Below, piece by piece: positions 39,846 to 48,898 of a stretch of 64,000 bases of DNA. Made by a program: the position numbers and the translations under genes. This DNA comes from Bradyrhizobium sp. C9. GTDB lineage: Bacteria; Pseudomonadota; Alphaproteobacteria; Rhizobiales; Xanthobacteraceae. Where the stretch lies: NCBI RefSeq assembly GCF_002532045.1, contig NZ_NWTG01000001.1:806001-870000 (forward strand), given 5' to 3'. How positions within the stretch are numbered: position 1 is the stretch's first letter; every line of letters starts with the position of its first letter. The notes beneath the pieces are model-generated. The model searched no databases. It was not told the origin of the DNA and saw only the letters and a list, made by a program, of their open reading frames with translations.

Positions 39846-40702
39846 TGCTGTCCCTCGATTGCCGCGGCCACCCGCAGCGCCTGAACGGTTTCCGCGACGT
39901 CGTGCGCACGGATGATGCGGGCGCCATGCTGCGCAGCGATCAGATGTGCCGCGATCGAGCCGCCGATCCGCTGTTGCGGCTCCGAGGCCACGACCGTGCT
40001 GATGAAGCGCTTGCGCGATGCGCCGACCAGCACCGGCAGGCGGAACGCGTTGAGCTCGGCGAGCCGCGCCAGCGCCAGCATGCTCTGCTCCTGGGTCTTG
40101 CCGAAGCCGATGCCGGGATCGAGCACGATCCGGTCGGACGCAATACCGGCGCGCGCCGCGATCTCGAGCGAGCGTTCGAAGAAGGCCGTGATGTCCTGCA
40201 TGATGTCGATCGCCGGATCGACCTGCTCGCGATTGTGCATGACGATCACGGGCACGCCGCGCGCGGCGACGAGCGGCGCCATGCCGGCATCGCGCTGCAG
40301 GCCCCAGACGTCATTGGCGATCGCCGCACCCTGGTCGAGCGCCCAGGCCACGACCTCCGATTTCATGCTGTCGATCGAGACCGGCACGCCGAGCGCGACC
40401 ACCTCGGCCAGCACCGGCTCCAGCCGCGCCATTTCGGCCTCGGCGGTGACCGGCTGCTGCGAGCCGTAGGGGCGGGTCGACTCCGCGCCGATGTCGATGA
40501 TGTCGGCGCCCTCGGCGATCAGCCTGCGGGCCTGCGCCAGCGCCTGTTCGGGCGCGATGAACTGGCCGCCGTCGGAGAACGAGTCCGGCGTCACGTTCAG
40601 GATGCCCATCACCGCCGGATAGGGCCGCGACAGCAGCGCCGGCAGCACCGCTGATGCGGCCGGGCCGGTCACCGCCGATGCTATGGGCCTGGTTGCCATC
40701 AT
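39842..40702 (-). CDS. folP: Dihydropteroate synthase
   Basis: A 286-residue TIM-barrel enzyme condensing hydroxymethyl-dihydropterin pyrophosphate with p-aminobenzoate; the target of sulfonamides. Signature loops are ILNVTPDSFSDGG, DIGAESTRPYGSQ, VWGLQRD, VIVMHNR, VLDPGIGFGKT and LVGASRKRF. Tandem ATGs occur at 40702 and 40699; neither has a strong ribosome site. It is the first gene of folPBK. Confidence 0.96.
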   Translation of the reverse strand: MMATRPIASAVTGPAASAVLPALLSRPYPAVMGILNVTPDSFSDGGQFIAPEQALAQARRLIAEGADIIDIGAESTRPYGSQQPVTAEAEMARLEPVLAEVVALGVPVSIDSMKSEVVAWALDQGAAIANDVWGLQRDAGMAPLVAARGVPVIVMHNREQVDPAIDIMQDITAFFERSLEIAARAGIASDRIVLDPGIGFGKTQEQSMLALARLAELNAFRLPVLVGASRKRFISTVVASEPQQRIGGSIAAHLIAAQHGARIIRAHDVAETVQALRVAAAIEGQQ

Positions 40703-40790
40703 GCGGTGGCTTTGCGCTGACCGCAGCGGCAAGTCAAGGTGCCGCGGCGATGCGCGGCGCCGGTGCGGTTAAGGCAGGCTAATAGTGATG

Positions 40791-41198
40791 CTAATAGGTG
40801 ATCTTGAGCGGCAGCTTGCGTGCCTGTTCGATCAGCAACTCGACCGATTTTTCTGACGGCATTACACGGACGAGCTTACGGCGCACATTGGCGTCCTTCA
40901 TGCTCTGCGCCAGCCGCGACGGGTTGCGCTGCGCGAGCTCCCGCACGGTGGTGACGCCGGCGGCGCGCACCAGCCCGACCTTCGCCTTGCCCATGCCGGG
41001 AATCCGCATGTAGTCGGAGATGTTGGCCCATTCGAGCAATTGTTGTTCGCTGATCCCGGTCTTGGCGGAGAGCGCCTTGCGTCCCTTGACGGTGCGGGCG
41101 GCTTCAAGCAGCGCGTCGGTCGTGCGGATACCCTGCGATTTCAGTTTGGTGGCGCAATAAGCGGACAGGCCTTCGATCTCGGAGAGGGGGTATGTCAT
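40791..41198 (-). CDS. DUF4332 (helix-hairpin-helix) protein
   Basis: A 135-residue DUF4332 protein with two helix-hairpin-helix-like segments: IEGLSAYCATKLKSQGIRTT and IPGMGKAKVGLVRAAGVTTV. The fold suggests nucleic-acid or phosphate-backbone contact, but the family has no defined activity. It lies between folP and a DUF2780-like gene on the same strand with gaps of 62-88 bp, so a loose operon is possible. Confidence 0.8.
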   Translation of the reverse strand: MTYPLSEIEGLSAYCATKLKSQGIRTTDALLEAARTVKGRKALSAKTGISEQQLLEWANISDYMRIPGMGKAKVGLVRAAGVTTVRELAQRNPSRLAQSMKDANVRRKLVRVMPSEKSVELLIEQARKLPLKITY

Positions 41199-41260
41199 GA
41201 TACTCGTATGCAGGTAACAGGTAGAAGGGAGCGCGCGCGCAGGGGCGTTGGGAAGGTGCT

Positions 41261-41626
41261 TCAGGCAAACTGGCTGAGGCCCGGTGTCCCCGAGATGATC
41301 TCGCCCATTTGATCCGCTCCGATTTTGTCGCGGCCGAACCTGAAAAGTTCACGCGCGACGTTCTGAATTTCACCCATGCTCAGGCCAAGCGCCATCAGCC
41401 GGGTGCCGACAGCCATCAGGCCGCCGCCCATCAACCGCGATAGACCACCGCTGTTGTTGGAGGCGGCGATTGCCGCTTCGGCGCCGGGGATTTGGTCGAT
41501 CAGAGCCTGGACTTTGTCGGAAGGTCCCTCGTTACGGAGGAAACCCAGAACGATGCCGATGGTTTTTTCAGCGACAGCGCCATCAATGCCGGCCTTCGCG
41601 GCCAGCTGTCCAACCAGTTCATCCAT
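41261..41626 (-). CDS. DUF2780/DUF2267-like small protein
   Basis: A 121-residue helical protein beginning MDELVGQLAAKAGIDGAVAE, with the glycine-rich mid-segment GGLSRLMGGGLMAVGTRLMA and a C-terminal helix ending SGTPGLSQFA. The pattern fits DUF2780/VcgC-like proteins found near membranes or in stress clusters. ATG 41626 follows GAGGCGGGG. Function is unknown. Confidence 0.7.
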   Translation of the reverse strand: MDELVGQLAAKAGIDGAVAEKTIGIVLGFLRNEGPSDKVQALIDQIPGAEAAIAASNNSGGLSRLMGGGLMAVGTRLMALGLSMGEIQNVARELFRFGRDKIGADQMGEIISGTPGLSQFA

Positions 41627-41982
41627 CTTGCCCCGCCTCAACCGGACTTTGCCGGGTCGTTCTTCGGAATTTATCTTGAGCGCCTGTGTCACGAAATACA
41701 AGCGATCCGCGCATTTCAGTTGGTTTTCTTTTTCGATCGCGTCGTGACTGTGGCCTCGCTGCAAGAGTGAGCGGCGGATTCACACCATCTTGTCGCAATG
41801 CGCAATGCCTTTCGTCACTTCGCCGGGAATAAAATATGAGGAACCAGTGGCGCGACAATATACGTCAGCTTGCGGTGACGGTTTCAATCGACCGGCAAGA
41901 TGCAATATGATGGCACTGGTTCGAGTGTCGCACCGGGTGCGATGATCGAAACGATCTAAAATCTGCGCGAAGAGGCGAAGCG
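41627..41982. other. Divergent intergenic region (356 bp)
   Basis: Separates the DUF2780-like gene from the HerA-like ATPase gene and must hold outward promoters for both. AT-rich patches occur at about 41680-41745 and 41830-41860. No convincing gene, long hairpin or repeat was seen. Confidence 0.5.
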
Positions 41983-43602
41983 ATGGCGACCTCCGACAAC
42001 AAGTCGGCCGATACCGACGAGAAGATTTTTATCGGCAAGGGTGAGGAGCCAGCCTGGCTGACGCTGGCGCTGGCCAACCGGCATGGCCTCGTCACCGGTG
42101 CAACCGGAACCGGCAAGACCGTCTCGCTTCAAGTCATGGCTGAAGGATTTGCGCGCGCCGGCGTTCCGGTTTTCGCAGCCGACATCAAGGGCGATCTCTC
42201 CGGTATCTCCGAGGTCGGCGAGGCCAAGGACTTTATCGTGAAGCGCGCCCAGCAAATGGGCTTGACCTTCCAGCCCGATCAATTCTCGACGGTGTTCTGG
42301 GACGTATTCGGCGAGCAGGGCCATCCGGTGCGCGCCACCGTCACCGAGATGGGGCCGCTGTTGCTGTCGCGAATGCTCGATCTGAACGACGTGCAGGAGG
42401 GTGTGCTCAACGTCGCCTTCCGGGTCGCCGACGAGAATGGCCTCGCGCTGATCGACATGAAGGATCTGCGCGCCCTGCTCGATGCGATCGCGCCCGACAG
42501 CAGCAAGAAGGGCGCCGACGACGGCGAAGATCCGCTGGCGTCGATCCGCAAGGCTGCGCAGAGCTACGGCAATGTGTCCAAGGCGACGGTCGGAACGATC
42601 CAGCGCCAGCTGCTGGTGCTCGAGAACCAGGGCGGCGCGAAGTTCTTCGGCGAGCCCGCACTGACGCTGAAGGATTTCATGCGGACCGACCGCGACGGCC
42701 GCGGCATGGTTAATATTCTCGTCGCCGACAAGTTGATGCAGAGCCCGCGGCTTTACGCCACGTTCCTGCTCTGGATGCTGTCGGAACTGTTCGAGGAATT
42801 GCCGGAGGCCGGCGACCTGCCGAAGCCGAAGCTGGTGTTCTTCTTCGACGAGGCGCATCTGCTGTTCACCGACGCGCCGAAGGCGCTGATGGACAAGATC
42901 GAGCAGGTGGTGCGGCTGATCCGCTCCAAGGGCGTCGGCGTCTATTTCGTCACGCAGAATCCGATCGACGTGCCGGACAAGGTGCTGGCGCAGCTCGGCA
43001 ACCGCGTGCAGCACGCGTTGCGTGCCTTCACGCCGCGCGACCAGAAGGCGGTTGCCGCCGCCGCGCAGACCTTCCGGCCCAATCCGAAGCTCGATACCGC
43101 GCGGGTGATCATGGAGCTCGCCAAGGGCGAGGCGCTGGTCTCGTTCCTCGAGGGCGGCGGTACGCCGTCGATGGTCGAGCGCGTGATGGTGCGGCCGCCG
43201 TCGGCGCGGATCGGGCCGATCACGCCGGAGGAACGCAAGGCGATCATGGATGCGAGCCCGGTGAAGGGCAAATACGATACCGCGATCGACGCCGAATCCG
43301 CCTACGAGATCATCCAGAAGCGTCTCGCCGACACGGCGACGCCGGCAGGCGGCACGGGCGGCGAAGGCGGCGGTATCCTCGGCCAGATCGGGGCCATTGC
43401 CGCCACGATCTTCGGCACCAATGTCAAGCGCGGCCGGCTCTCGACCGGACAGGTGATCGCGCGCAACGTCACGCGCTCGGTGACCGACAAGGTGGTCGGC
43501 GGCGTGGTCGCAGATCTCGGCAAATCGGTCGGTGGCTCGGTCGGCGGCTCGATCGGTCGCGCATTGGTGCGCGGCGCGCTCGGCGGAATCCTGCGCAGGT
43601 AG
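41983..43602 (+). CDS. HerA/YjgR-like (DUF853) P-loop ATPase
   Basis: A 539-residue FtsK/HerA-superfamily ATPase of the DUF853 (YjgR) type. Walker A GATGTGKTVS is at about residues 39-48 and Walker B LVFFFDEAHLL near residue 290. An arginine-rich segment LIRSKGVGVYFVTQNPIDVP completes the motor core. The C-terminus is glycine/serine-rich (GGSVGGSIGRALVRGALGGI). No NurA nuclease partner is adjacent. The YjgR role in cells is poorly defined. Confidence 0.88.
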   Translation: MATSDNKSADTDEKIFIGKGEEPAWLTLALANRHGLVTGATGTGKTVSLQVMAEGFARAGVPVFAADIKGDLSGISEVGEAKDFIVKRAQQMGLTFQPDQFSTVFWDVFGEQGHPVRATVTEMGPLLLSRMLDLNDVQEGVLNVAFRVADENGLALIDMKDLRALLDAIAPDSSKKGADDGEDPLASIRKAAQSYGNVSKATVGTIQRQLLVLENQGGAKFFGEPALTLKDFMRTDRDGRGMVNILVADKLMQSPRLYATFLLWMLSELFEELPEAGDLPKPKLVFFFDEAHLLFTDAPKALMDKIEQVVRLIRSKGVGVYFVTQNPIDVPDKVLAQLGNRVQHALRAFTPRDQKAVAAAAQTFRPNPKLDTARVIMELAKGEALVSFLEGGGTPSMVERVMVRPPSARIGPITPEERKAIMDASPVKGKYDTAIDAESAYEIIQKRLADTATPAGGTGGEGGGILGQIGAIAATIFGTNVKRGRLSTGQVIARNVTRSVTDKVVGGVVADLGKSVGGSVGGSIGRALVRGALGGILRR

Positions 43603-43700
43603 CATCGCGATCATCCGGCCGGAACGGGCGACCGGCTTTGCCTTCGGCGGCCGGCGCGCTACAACGTCGGCAATCTCCAAGCAAAAAAGGGATATCAGCG

Positions 43701-45101
43701 ATGTCCAACGCCAAGCTGCAGCCCGTCCTCGACCGTATCGACGCCGATTTCGACAACAGTCTCGAGCGGCTGTTCACGCTGCTGCGGATCAAATCGATCT
43801 CGGCCGATCCGGCCTTCGCCAATGACTGCAAGGCGGCTGCCGATCACCTCGCCAAGGATATCGCAACCCTCGGCTTCAAGACCGAGGTGCGCCCGACCGC
43901 CGGCCATCCGGCCGTGGTCGGCAAGCTGAACGGCGCGACCGACGGGCGCCCGCATGTGCTGTTCTACGGTCACTATGATGTGCAGCCGGTCGATCCGCTG
44001 AATCTCTGGCACCGTCCGCCGTTCGAGCCCGTGGTGACCGACCACGCCGACGGGCGCAAGATCATCGTCGCGCGCGGCGCCGAGGACGACAAGGGACAGC
44101 TGATGACCTTCGTCGAGGCGTGCCGGGCCTGGAAGGCGGTGACGGGATCGCTGCCGATCGACATCACCATCATCGTCGAGGGCGAGGAGGAGATCGGCTC
44201 GAAGAATTTCGTGCCGTTCCTCGAAGCGAACAAGGCCGAGCTCAAGGCGGACTTCGCGCTGGTCTGCGATACCGGCATGTGGGATCCGAACACGCCCGCG
44301 ATCACGACCTCGCTGCGCGGCCTGGTCTATGACGAGGTCAAGATCAAGGCCGCCAATCGCGACCTGCATTCCGGCGTGTTCGGCGGCGGCGCGCAGAATC
44401 CGATCCGCGTGCTGACGCGGATCCTCGGCGGCCTGCATGACGAGAACGGCCACATCACCATTCCCGGTTTCTACGACGGCGTGAAGGATCTGCCGTCGGA
44501 CATCCTGGCGCAGTGGAAACAGCTCAATCTGACCGCGGACAGCTTCCTCAAGCCGATCGGGCTGTCGGTGCCGGCCGGCGAGAAGGATCGGCTCCTCATC
44601 GAGCAGGTCTCCTCGCGGCCGACCTGCGACATCAACGGCATCGTCGGCGGCTATACCGGCGAGGGCTCGAAGACGGTGATCCCGGCGGAGGCGTCGGCGA
44701 AGGTCTCGTTCCGCCTGGTCGAGGGGCAGGACCCTGAGAAGATCCGCCAGGCGTTCCGCGACTATGTGACGGCGCGCGTGCCGGCGGATTGCAAGGCCGA
44801 GTTCATCGACCATTCCTCTGCGCCGGCGATCGCGCTCGACTGGAACATGAAGCCACTGGCTGCGGCCCGTCGCGCGCTGACCGACGAATGGGGCAAGGAG
44901 GCGCTCCTGGTCGGCTCCGGCGCCTCGATCCCGATCGTCGCCGACTTCAAGCGCACGCTCGGCCTCGACAGCGTGCTGGTCGGCTTCGGGCTCGACGACG
45001 ACAACATCCATTCGCCGAACGAGAAGTACGACCTCAAGAGCTACCACAAGGGCATCCGCTCCTGGGCGCGGATCCTGGCGGCCTTCGCCGACGCCAAGTA
45101 G
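43701..45101 (+). CDS. M20 family dizinc peptidase (dipeptidase)
   Basis: A 466-residue metallopeptidase. Metal ligands and the catalytic pair: His-x-Asp in FYGHYDVQP, Asp in GAEDDKGQ, Glu-Glu in VEGEEEIGS, Asp in CDTGMW and a C-terminal His in DDNIHSPNEKYD. A dimerisation (lid) domain lies between. ATG 43701 follows AAGGGA and starts MSNAKLQPVLDRIDADF. The gene is followed by the first copy of a duplicated terminator and then the RAYT element. Confidence 0.92.
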   Translation: MSNAKLQPVLDRIDADFDNSLERLFTLLRIKSISADPAFANDCKAAADHLAKDIATLGFKTEVRPTAGHPAVVGKLNGATDGRPHVLFYGHYDVQPVDPLNLWHRPPFEPVVTDHADGRKIIVARGAEDDKGQLMTFVEACRAWKAVTGSLPIDITIIVEGEEEIGSKNFVPFLEANKAELKADFALVCDTGMWDPNTPAITTSLRGLVYDEVKIKAANRDLHSGVFGGGAQNPIRVLTRILGGLHDENGHITIPGFYDGVKDLPSDILAQWKQLNLTADSFLKPIGLSVPAGEKDRLLIEQVSSRPTCDINGIVGGYTGEGSKTVIPAEASAKVSFRLVEGQDPEKIRQAFRDYVTARVPADCKAEFIDHSSAPAIALDWNMKPLAAARRALTDEWGKEALLVGSGASIPIVADFKRTLGLDSVLVGFGLDDDNIHSPNEKYDLKSYHKGIRSWARILAAFADAK

Positions 45102-45116
45102 CGCTACGGGCCGAAC

Positions 45117-45153
45117 GCAAAAACGCCGCCCGGAATTGGGCGGCGTTTTGATT
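45117..45153. terminator. Bidirectional-type terminator, copy 1 of a 37-bp direct repeat
   Basis: AAACGCCGCCC/GGGCGGCGTTT forms an 11-bp stem with GGAATT loop, A-run before and T-run after, so it can terminate either strand. It is identical over all 37 bp to 45817-45853, exactly 700 bp away. Confidence 0.85.
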
Positions 45154-45158
45154 TGCAG

Positions 45159-45189
45159 GTAGGATGGGTAGAGCGCAGCGAAACCCATC
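45159..45189 (+). repeat. REP sequence upstream of RAYT
   Basis: 31-nt GTAGGATGGGTAGAGCGCAG... with imperfect dyad symmetry (GATGGGT/ACCCATC). It is identical to 5192-5222 and the exact inverted counterpart of 45759-45789. Confidence 0.88.
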
Positions 45190-45210
45190 GCTTCTTCATC
45201 GGGATCGTTC

Positions 45211-45747
45211 ATGGTCTCTTATCGTCGTAACTTCATCGCTGGAGGCAGCTTCTTCTTCACGGTCAACCTGGAGGACCGGCGCCTTCGATTGCTGACGGAG
45301 CACATCGATCACCTACGCGCCGCCTTTCGCGAAACGCGCGAACGGCATCCGTTCACGACCGAGGCGATCGTCGTTCTGCCCGACCACCTCCATGCGGTCT
45401 GGAGCTTGCCGGAAGGTGACACCGACTATGCGACACGGTGGCGGCAAATAAAGTCGGCGTTCTCGCGAAGCCTTCCGGCTGGCGAGATTGTTTCGATCAG
45501 TCGCGCTGCCAAACGAGAGCGCGGGATTTGGCAGCGCCGCTATTGGGAGCACACGATCCGGGACGAGGATGATTTCGCTCGTCATGTCGATTACGTGCAC
45601 ATCAACCCCCTCAAACACGGGTTAGTGAAGCGAGTGATGGATTGGCCGTATTCGTCGTTTCAGCGCATGGTCAACCTCGGCCTATACCCCGGGGATTGGG
45701 CCGGCGACGGGGAGAGCGTGGACGGGGTGTACGGCGAGCGGTCTTGA
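45211..45747 (+). CDS. REP-associated tyrosine transposase (RAYT)
   Basis: A 178-residue Y1/HUH single-strand nuclease of the RAYT family. The HUH motif is HLH in VVLPDHLHAVWSLPEGD. The conserved tail WQRRYWEHTIRDEDDFARHV and DYVHINPLKHGLVKR contains the candidate catalytic tyrosine. The N-terminus (YRRNFIAGGSFFFTVNL) is typical. It is flanked by inverted REP copies 22 bp upstream and 11 bp downstream, the normal RAYT arrangement, and the whole unit lies between two identical terminators. RAYTs act on REP sequences, so this is the likely generator of the REP family seen here. Confidence 0.92.
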   Translation: MVSYRRNFIAGGSFFFTVNLEDRRLRLLTEHIDHLRAAFRETRERHPFTTEAIVVLPDHLHAVWSLPEGDTDYATRWRQIKSAFSRSLPAGEIVSISRAAKRERGIWQRRYWEHTIRDEDDFARHVDYVHINPLKHGLVKRVMDWPYSSFQRMVNLGLYPGDWAGDGESVDGVYGERS

Positions 45748-45758
45748 TGCGGGTCCAT

Positions 45759-45789
45759 GATGGGTTTCGCTGCGCTCTACCCATCCTAC
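45759..45789 (-). repeat. REP sequence downstream of RAYT, inverted
   Basis: Exact reverse complement of 45159-45189, so the two REPs form a 570-bp-spaced inverted pair around the transposase gene. Confidence 0.88.
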
Positions 45790-45816
45790 GGTTTTCCGCC
45801 AGGTAGGTCCCGGCGT

Positions 45817-45853
45817 GCAAAAACGCCGCCCGGAATTGGGCGGCGTTTTGATT
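45817..45853. terminator. Bidirectional-type terminator, copy 2 of the 37-bp direct repeat
   Basis: Identical to 45117-45153. Here it lies between the convergent RAYT and class II aldolase genes and can serve both. Confidence 0.85.
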
Positions 45854-45904
45854 CTGGTCGTGTAGAGGGTGTTGGCGGCAAGCTTACCCGAAGATTGTGA
45901 AATT

Positions 45905-46684
45905 TCAATCACGGTAGCCGGGATTGACCCGGTCGAGCTTGCGCAGCAGCGGCGGCCAGACCAGCTGCGTCGAGCGCAGCTCGGCGCGATCGGGGTTGGA
46001 GAGCAGCTCGGTGTTCTTGTCAATCGCGTGCTGGTCGACCGGATAGACGCTGCCGCCGAGCGCGCGGGTCGCCACCTGCATCGAGCAGGCGCGTTCCAGA
46101 TGATACATCCGCTCGAAGGCGGCTGCGACCGAGCGGCCGACCGTCAGCGTGCCGTGATTGCGCAGCAGCATGTGGTTCTTGGTGCCGAGATCGCGCTGTA
46201 GGCGCGGGCGCTCGTCGTGATCGAGCGCGATGCCTTCATAGTCGTGGTAGGCGAGGTCGTGGGTGACGAGCTGCGCGGTCTGGTTCAGCGGCAGCAACCC
46301 ATCGGGGCCGCTCGACACCGCGGTGCCGTCGACCGTGTGCAGATGGAGCACGCAGCCGGCGTCCTCGCGCACCTCGTGGATCGCCGAGTGGATGGTGAAG
46401 CCGGCCGGGTTGATGCTGTAGTCGCTCTTCGACAGCTGGTTGCCGTCGAGGTCGACCTTGACCAGGCTCGAGGCGGTGATCTCGTCGAACATCAACCCGT
46501 ACGGATTGATCAGGAAGTGATGCTCGGGCCCCGGCACGCGCGCCGAGATGTGGGTGTCGACCAGATCGTCCCAGCCGTAGAGCGCCACCAGGCGATAGCA
46601 GGCGGCCAGATTGATCCGCTGCTCCCATTCCGCCGCACTGATATCCGACGGCACTTCCTTCAGGCGCGCTTCTGCTGGCGACAT
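45905..46684 (-). CDS. Class II aldolase/adducin family protein
   Basis: A 259-residue protein of the FucA/RhaD/adducin fold. Zinc-binding histidines are suggested by LHLHTVDG and a later His in LLRNHGTLTVGRS. The long helix at the C-terminus (AFERMYHLERACSMQV) fits the family. ATG 46684 is preferred because GGAG lies nine bases upstream; an ATG at 46699 is also possible. Substrate and pathway are not indicated by neighbours; many family members are annotated as epimerases or aldolases without evidence. Confidence 0.88.
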   Translation of the reverse strand: MSPAEARLKEVPSDISAAEWEQRINLAACYRLVALYGWDDLVDTHISARVPGPEHHFLINPYGLMFDEITASSLVKVDLDGNQLSKSDYSINPAGFTIHSAIHEVREDAGCVLHLHTVDGTAVSSGPDGLLPLNQTAQLVTHDLAYHDYEGIALDHDERPRLQRDLGTKNHMLLRNHGTLTVGRSVAAAFERMYHLERACSMQVATRALGGSVYPVDQHAIDKNTELLSNPDRAELRSTQLVWPPLLRKLDRVNPGYRD

Positions 46685-46857
46685 GGCCGATTGCTCCATT
46701 GATGGCTGTTGCTTGAGCTAAGCCTAGCGCCGCCGCCGGAGCGCAGCAAGGCGGCATACCGGCGTGACAGTCATGCCGGCATGCGGCCCACGATCCGAAC
46801 GACGACGGTCGGTGGGCAGGCGCGAGGGTCGATCTTCCAAGGCCGCGATCGGCGAGC

Positions 46858-46909
46858 GCATTTTCGGCTCTGATTGACGCGAACCGGCGCCGACTTCGTT
46901 CGAAAATGC
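46858..46909 (-). repeat. Palindromic repeat, GCATTTTC family, reversed copy
   Basis: Arms GCATTTTC (46858-46865) and GAAAATGC (46902-46909). Read on the minus strand it begins like the copies starting at 26949 and 50398 (GCATTTTCGAACGAAGT) but carries a divergent right half. It ends one base before the stop of the glycosyltransferase gene. Confidence 0.65.
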
Positions 46910-46910
46910 T

Positions 46911-48560
46911 TTACGGCGCCGGGATCGCGAGCAGGCTCGAGATGCTGCGGCCGCGGATGTCGTAGACGCGGGCAAACACGACGTCGTCGCGCTTGATCTC
47001 GACCATCACCGGGGCGGCGAGGCCCTTGCAGTAGAACTCGCCGAGCGTCATCGCGAAGTCGGCGGCATGGCTGTCCCAGCCGATCGTGAAGTCGGGCCCG
47101 AGCGCGACCTGCGCGGGGCGCTGCGGTCCGCACACCGCGACCTTCCACTTGCGATGCTGCGGCGGCGCTTCCTGCCGCTCCGCCAGCTGCTCGCGCAGCC
47201 CGTCGGATGCCTGCTTCAGCGCCAGTCCCCAATAGTCCAGCATGAAGAAATTGTCGGCGGTCCGCACCGTGCCGGCGATGTGATTAAAGTGCGTGTACTG
47301 ATACGGATGCAGGCGGATCATTTCGCTGAGCGGCAGCAGCAGGCCGAACGCGAACACCGCCAGCGCCGCGGGCTGCCAGGCGCGGCGGTGCTCGCCGAGC
47401 CAATCCATGCCGCGGGCGAAGGCGACGCCGCCAAGCACCGCCATCGGCGGGATCACGAAGATGAAGTGGCGGATGCCGTTGTAGAGCGCCGGCCGTTTCA
47501 CCATGGCGATCACCAGCGGCAGCGTCGCCGCCAGCGTCAGCATCAGCATGATCGTCTTGCGCTTCGCCGCGACATCGCTCCGCGACAGCGACATGAAGGC
47601 GGTGACGACGGCCGCGGTCAGCAGCACCAGCAGGACTTCGGGAAGCTGCAGCGCGAACAGCGTCGGCAGATAGGACCACGGCATGTCCGGCACGGACACC
47701 AGCGCGCCGTCGAACATCTCTTTCCACGGCTTCTCGAAGAAGTGCGAGAAATAGGTCACCGCCTCCAGCGGATGGCCGGGCTCCATGATCGACCACGGCC
47801 AGATCAGGCCCATCACCAGATAGCCCAGCACGAGCCCCGGCAGCAGCACATAGATGACATGGGCAAAACGATGGGTCGCCTCGCGCGGGCCCTGCGTGCG
47901 GAATTCCTCGATCCACAGCGGGATGAAGCCGACCACGGCGTAGATCAAAGCGAGGCCGCCAAGCACGCGGCAGCCGATCGACAGGCCGGCCCCGAGGCCC
48001 ACGATCAGGATCGTGCGCGGCGAGGGCGCCGGATATTCCTCGATCAGGCGCACGAGGCCCATGATCAGGACCACCATCGCGACGGCGAACGGCGCATCCT
48101 TCGGATTCATGAACATGTGACCGTAGAAGGTCGGGCACAGCGCGAGCAGCAGCAGGGCCGCCAGTCCCGCCAGCGGGCCGCCGACGCGGCGCGCCAGACG
48201 CCAGGTCACAGCAAGCCCGATCACGCCGACGATCGCCCCGAGCAGGCGGCGCGTCTCGAACAATTCGAGCGGGATGACCTTGTGCAGCAGCGCCGCGGCC
48301 ATATCGAAGCCGCCGCCGTACATATAGAGATTGGCGAACGAGAGCGCGCCGGTGTCCTTGAACCCGGACCCGTACATGCGCAGCAGGAGGTCGGCGTATT
48401 CAGCGTGGGTGTAATCGTCCCAGCCCAGACCGTAGTCGCGGAATGTAAGGCCGGCGACCACGGCGACCACGCCGAGGACGAGGAATGCGAGATCGTCGCA
48501 GGTCTTCTCCACCGAGCGCCGCGCAGGCGCCTCGAGGGCAGACGTCGTAATCGATGACAT
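46911..48560 (-). CDS. GT-C family (GT39/ArnT-like) membrane glycosyltransferase
   Basis: A 549-residue polytopic protein with about ten to eleven transmembrane helices and a soluble C-terminal region (~440-549). The acidic pair in YGLGWDDYTHAEY, just after the first helix, corresponds to the catalytic aspartate of PMT/ArnT-type enzymes using polyprenyl-phosphate sugars. YNGIRHFIFVIPP and HPYQYTHFNHIAG are also characteristic. The acceptor (protein, lipid A or glycan) is unknown. Confidence 0.82.
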   Translation of the reverse strand: MSSITTSALEAPARRSVEKTCDDLAFLVLGVVAVVAGLTFRDYGLGWDDYTHAEYADLLLRMYGSGFKDTGALSFANLYMYGGGFDMAAALLHKVIPLELFETRRLLGAIVGVIGLAVTWRLARRVGGPLAGLAALLLLALCPTFYGHMFMNPKDAPFAVAMVVLIMGLVRLIEEYPAPSPRTILIVGLGAGLSIGCRVLGGLALIYAVVGFIPLWIEEFRTQGPREATHRFAHVIYVLLPGLVLGYLVMGLIWPWSIMEPGHPLEAVTYFSHFFEKPWKEMFDGALVSVPDMPWSYLPTLFALQLPEVLLVLLTAAVVTAFMSLSRSDVAAKRKTIMLMLTLAATLPLVIAMVKRPALYNGIRHFIFVIPPMAVLGGVAFARGMDWLGEHRRAWQPAALAVFAFGLLLPLSEMIRLHPYQYTHFNHIAGTVRTADNFFMLDYWGLALKQASDGLREQLAERQEAPPQHRKWKVAVCGPQRPAQVALGPDFTIGWDSHAADFAMTLGEFYCKGLAAPVMVEIKRDDVVFARVYDIRGRSISSLLAIPAP

Positions 48561-48898
48561 AGCTAGTGATACCGGCGTGCCTGTGGCCCAGTTTGGCGCT
48601 TTAGGGCCTCATTCCCCGGCATCCATAGCGCAGTTCCGTTTCCGAGTAATTGGTAATTGTGGCGTAATTTCCCAGATGCGTTGCAATAAATTGGCAGCAA
48701 TTCGTAGCCAGTAGATCTACGGGAGGCAGGGTCCTGGACGTGGCCGCAGCCGCGATCAGGAAGCGCATCAGGCCCGGTTAAGCGGGATTTTAGGGAACTC
48801 CGTCTACAATTGGCGGTTGGCGGTGTGGGCAATATGACGGTATCGTGGCGTTGGTGGCCCACGCCGATTTTCGGTCGGGTCTCCCGGGGGTTAGTTCG
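48561..48898. other. Divergent intergenic region (338 bp)
   Basis: Between the glycosyltransferase gene and the proline-rich membrane protein gene. AT-rich segments at about 48640-48720 are the likely promoter region. No gene or conspicuous inverted repeat was identified. Confidence 0.5.

Noticed and set aside
41956..43680. A 574-codon frame antisense to the HerA-like ATPase
   Set aside because: Antisense shadow; Walker motifs lie on the plus strand.
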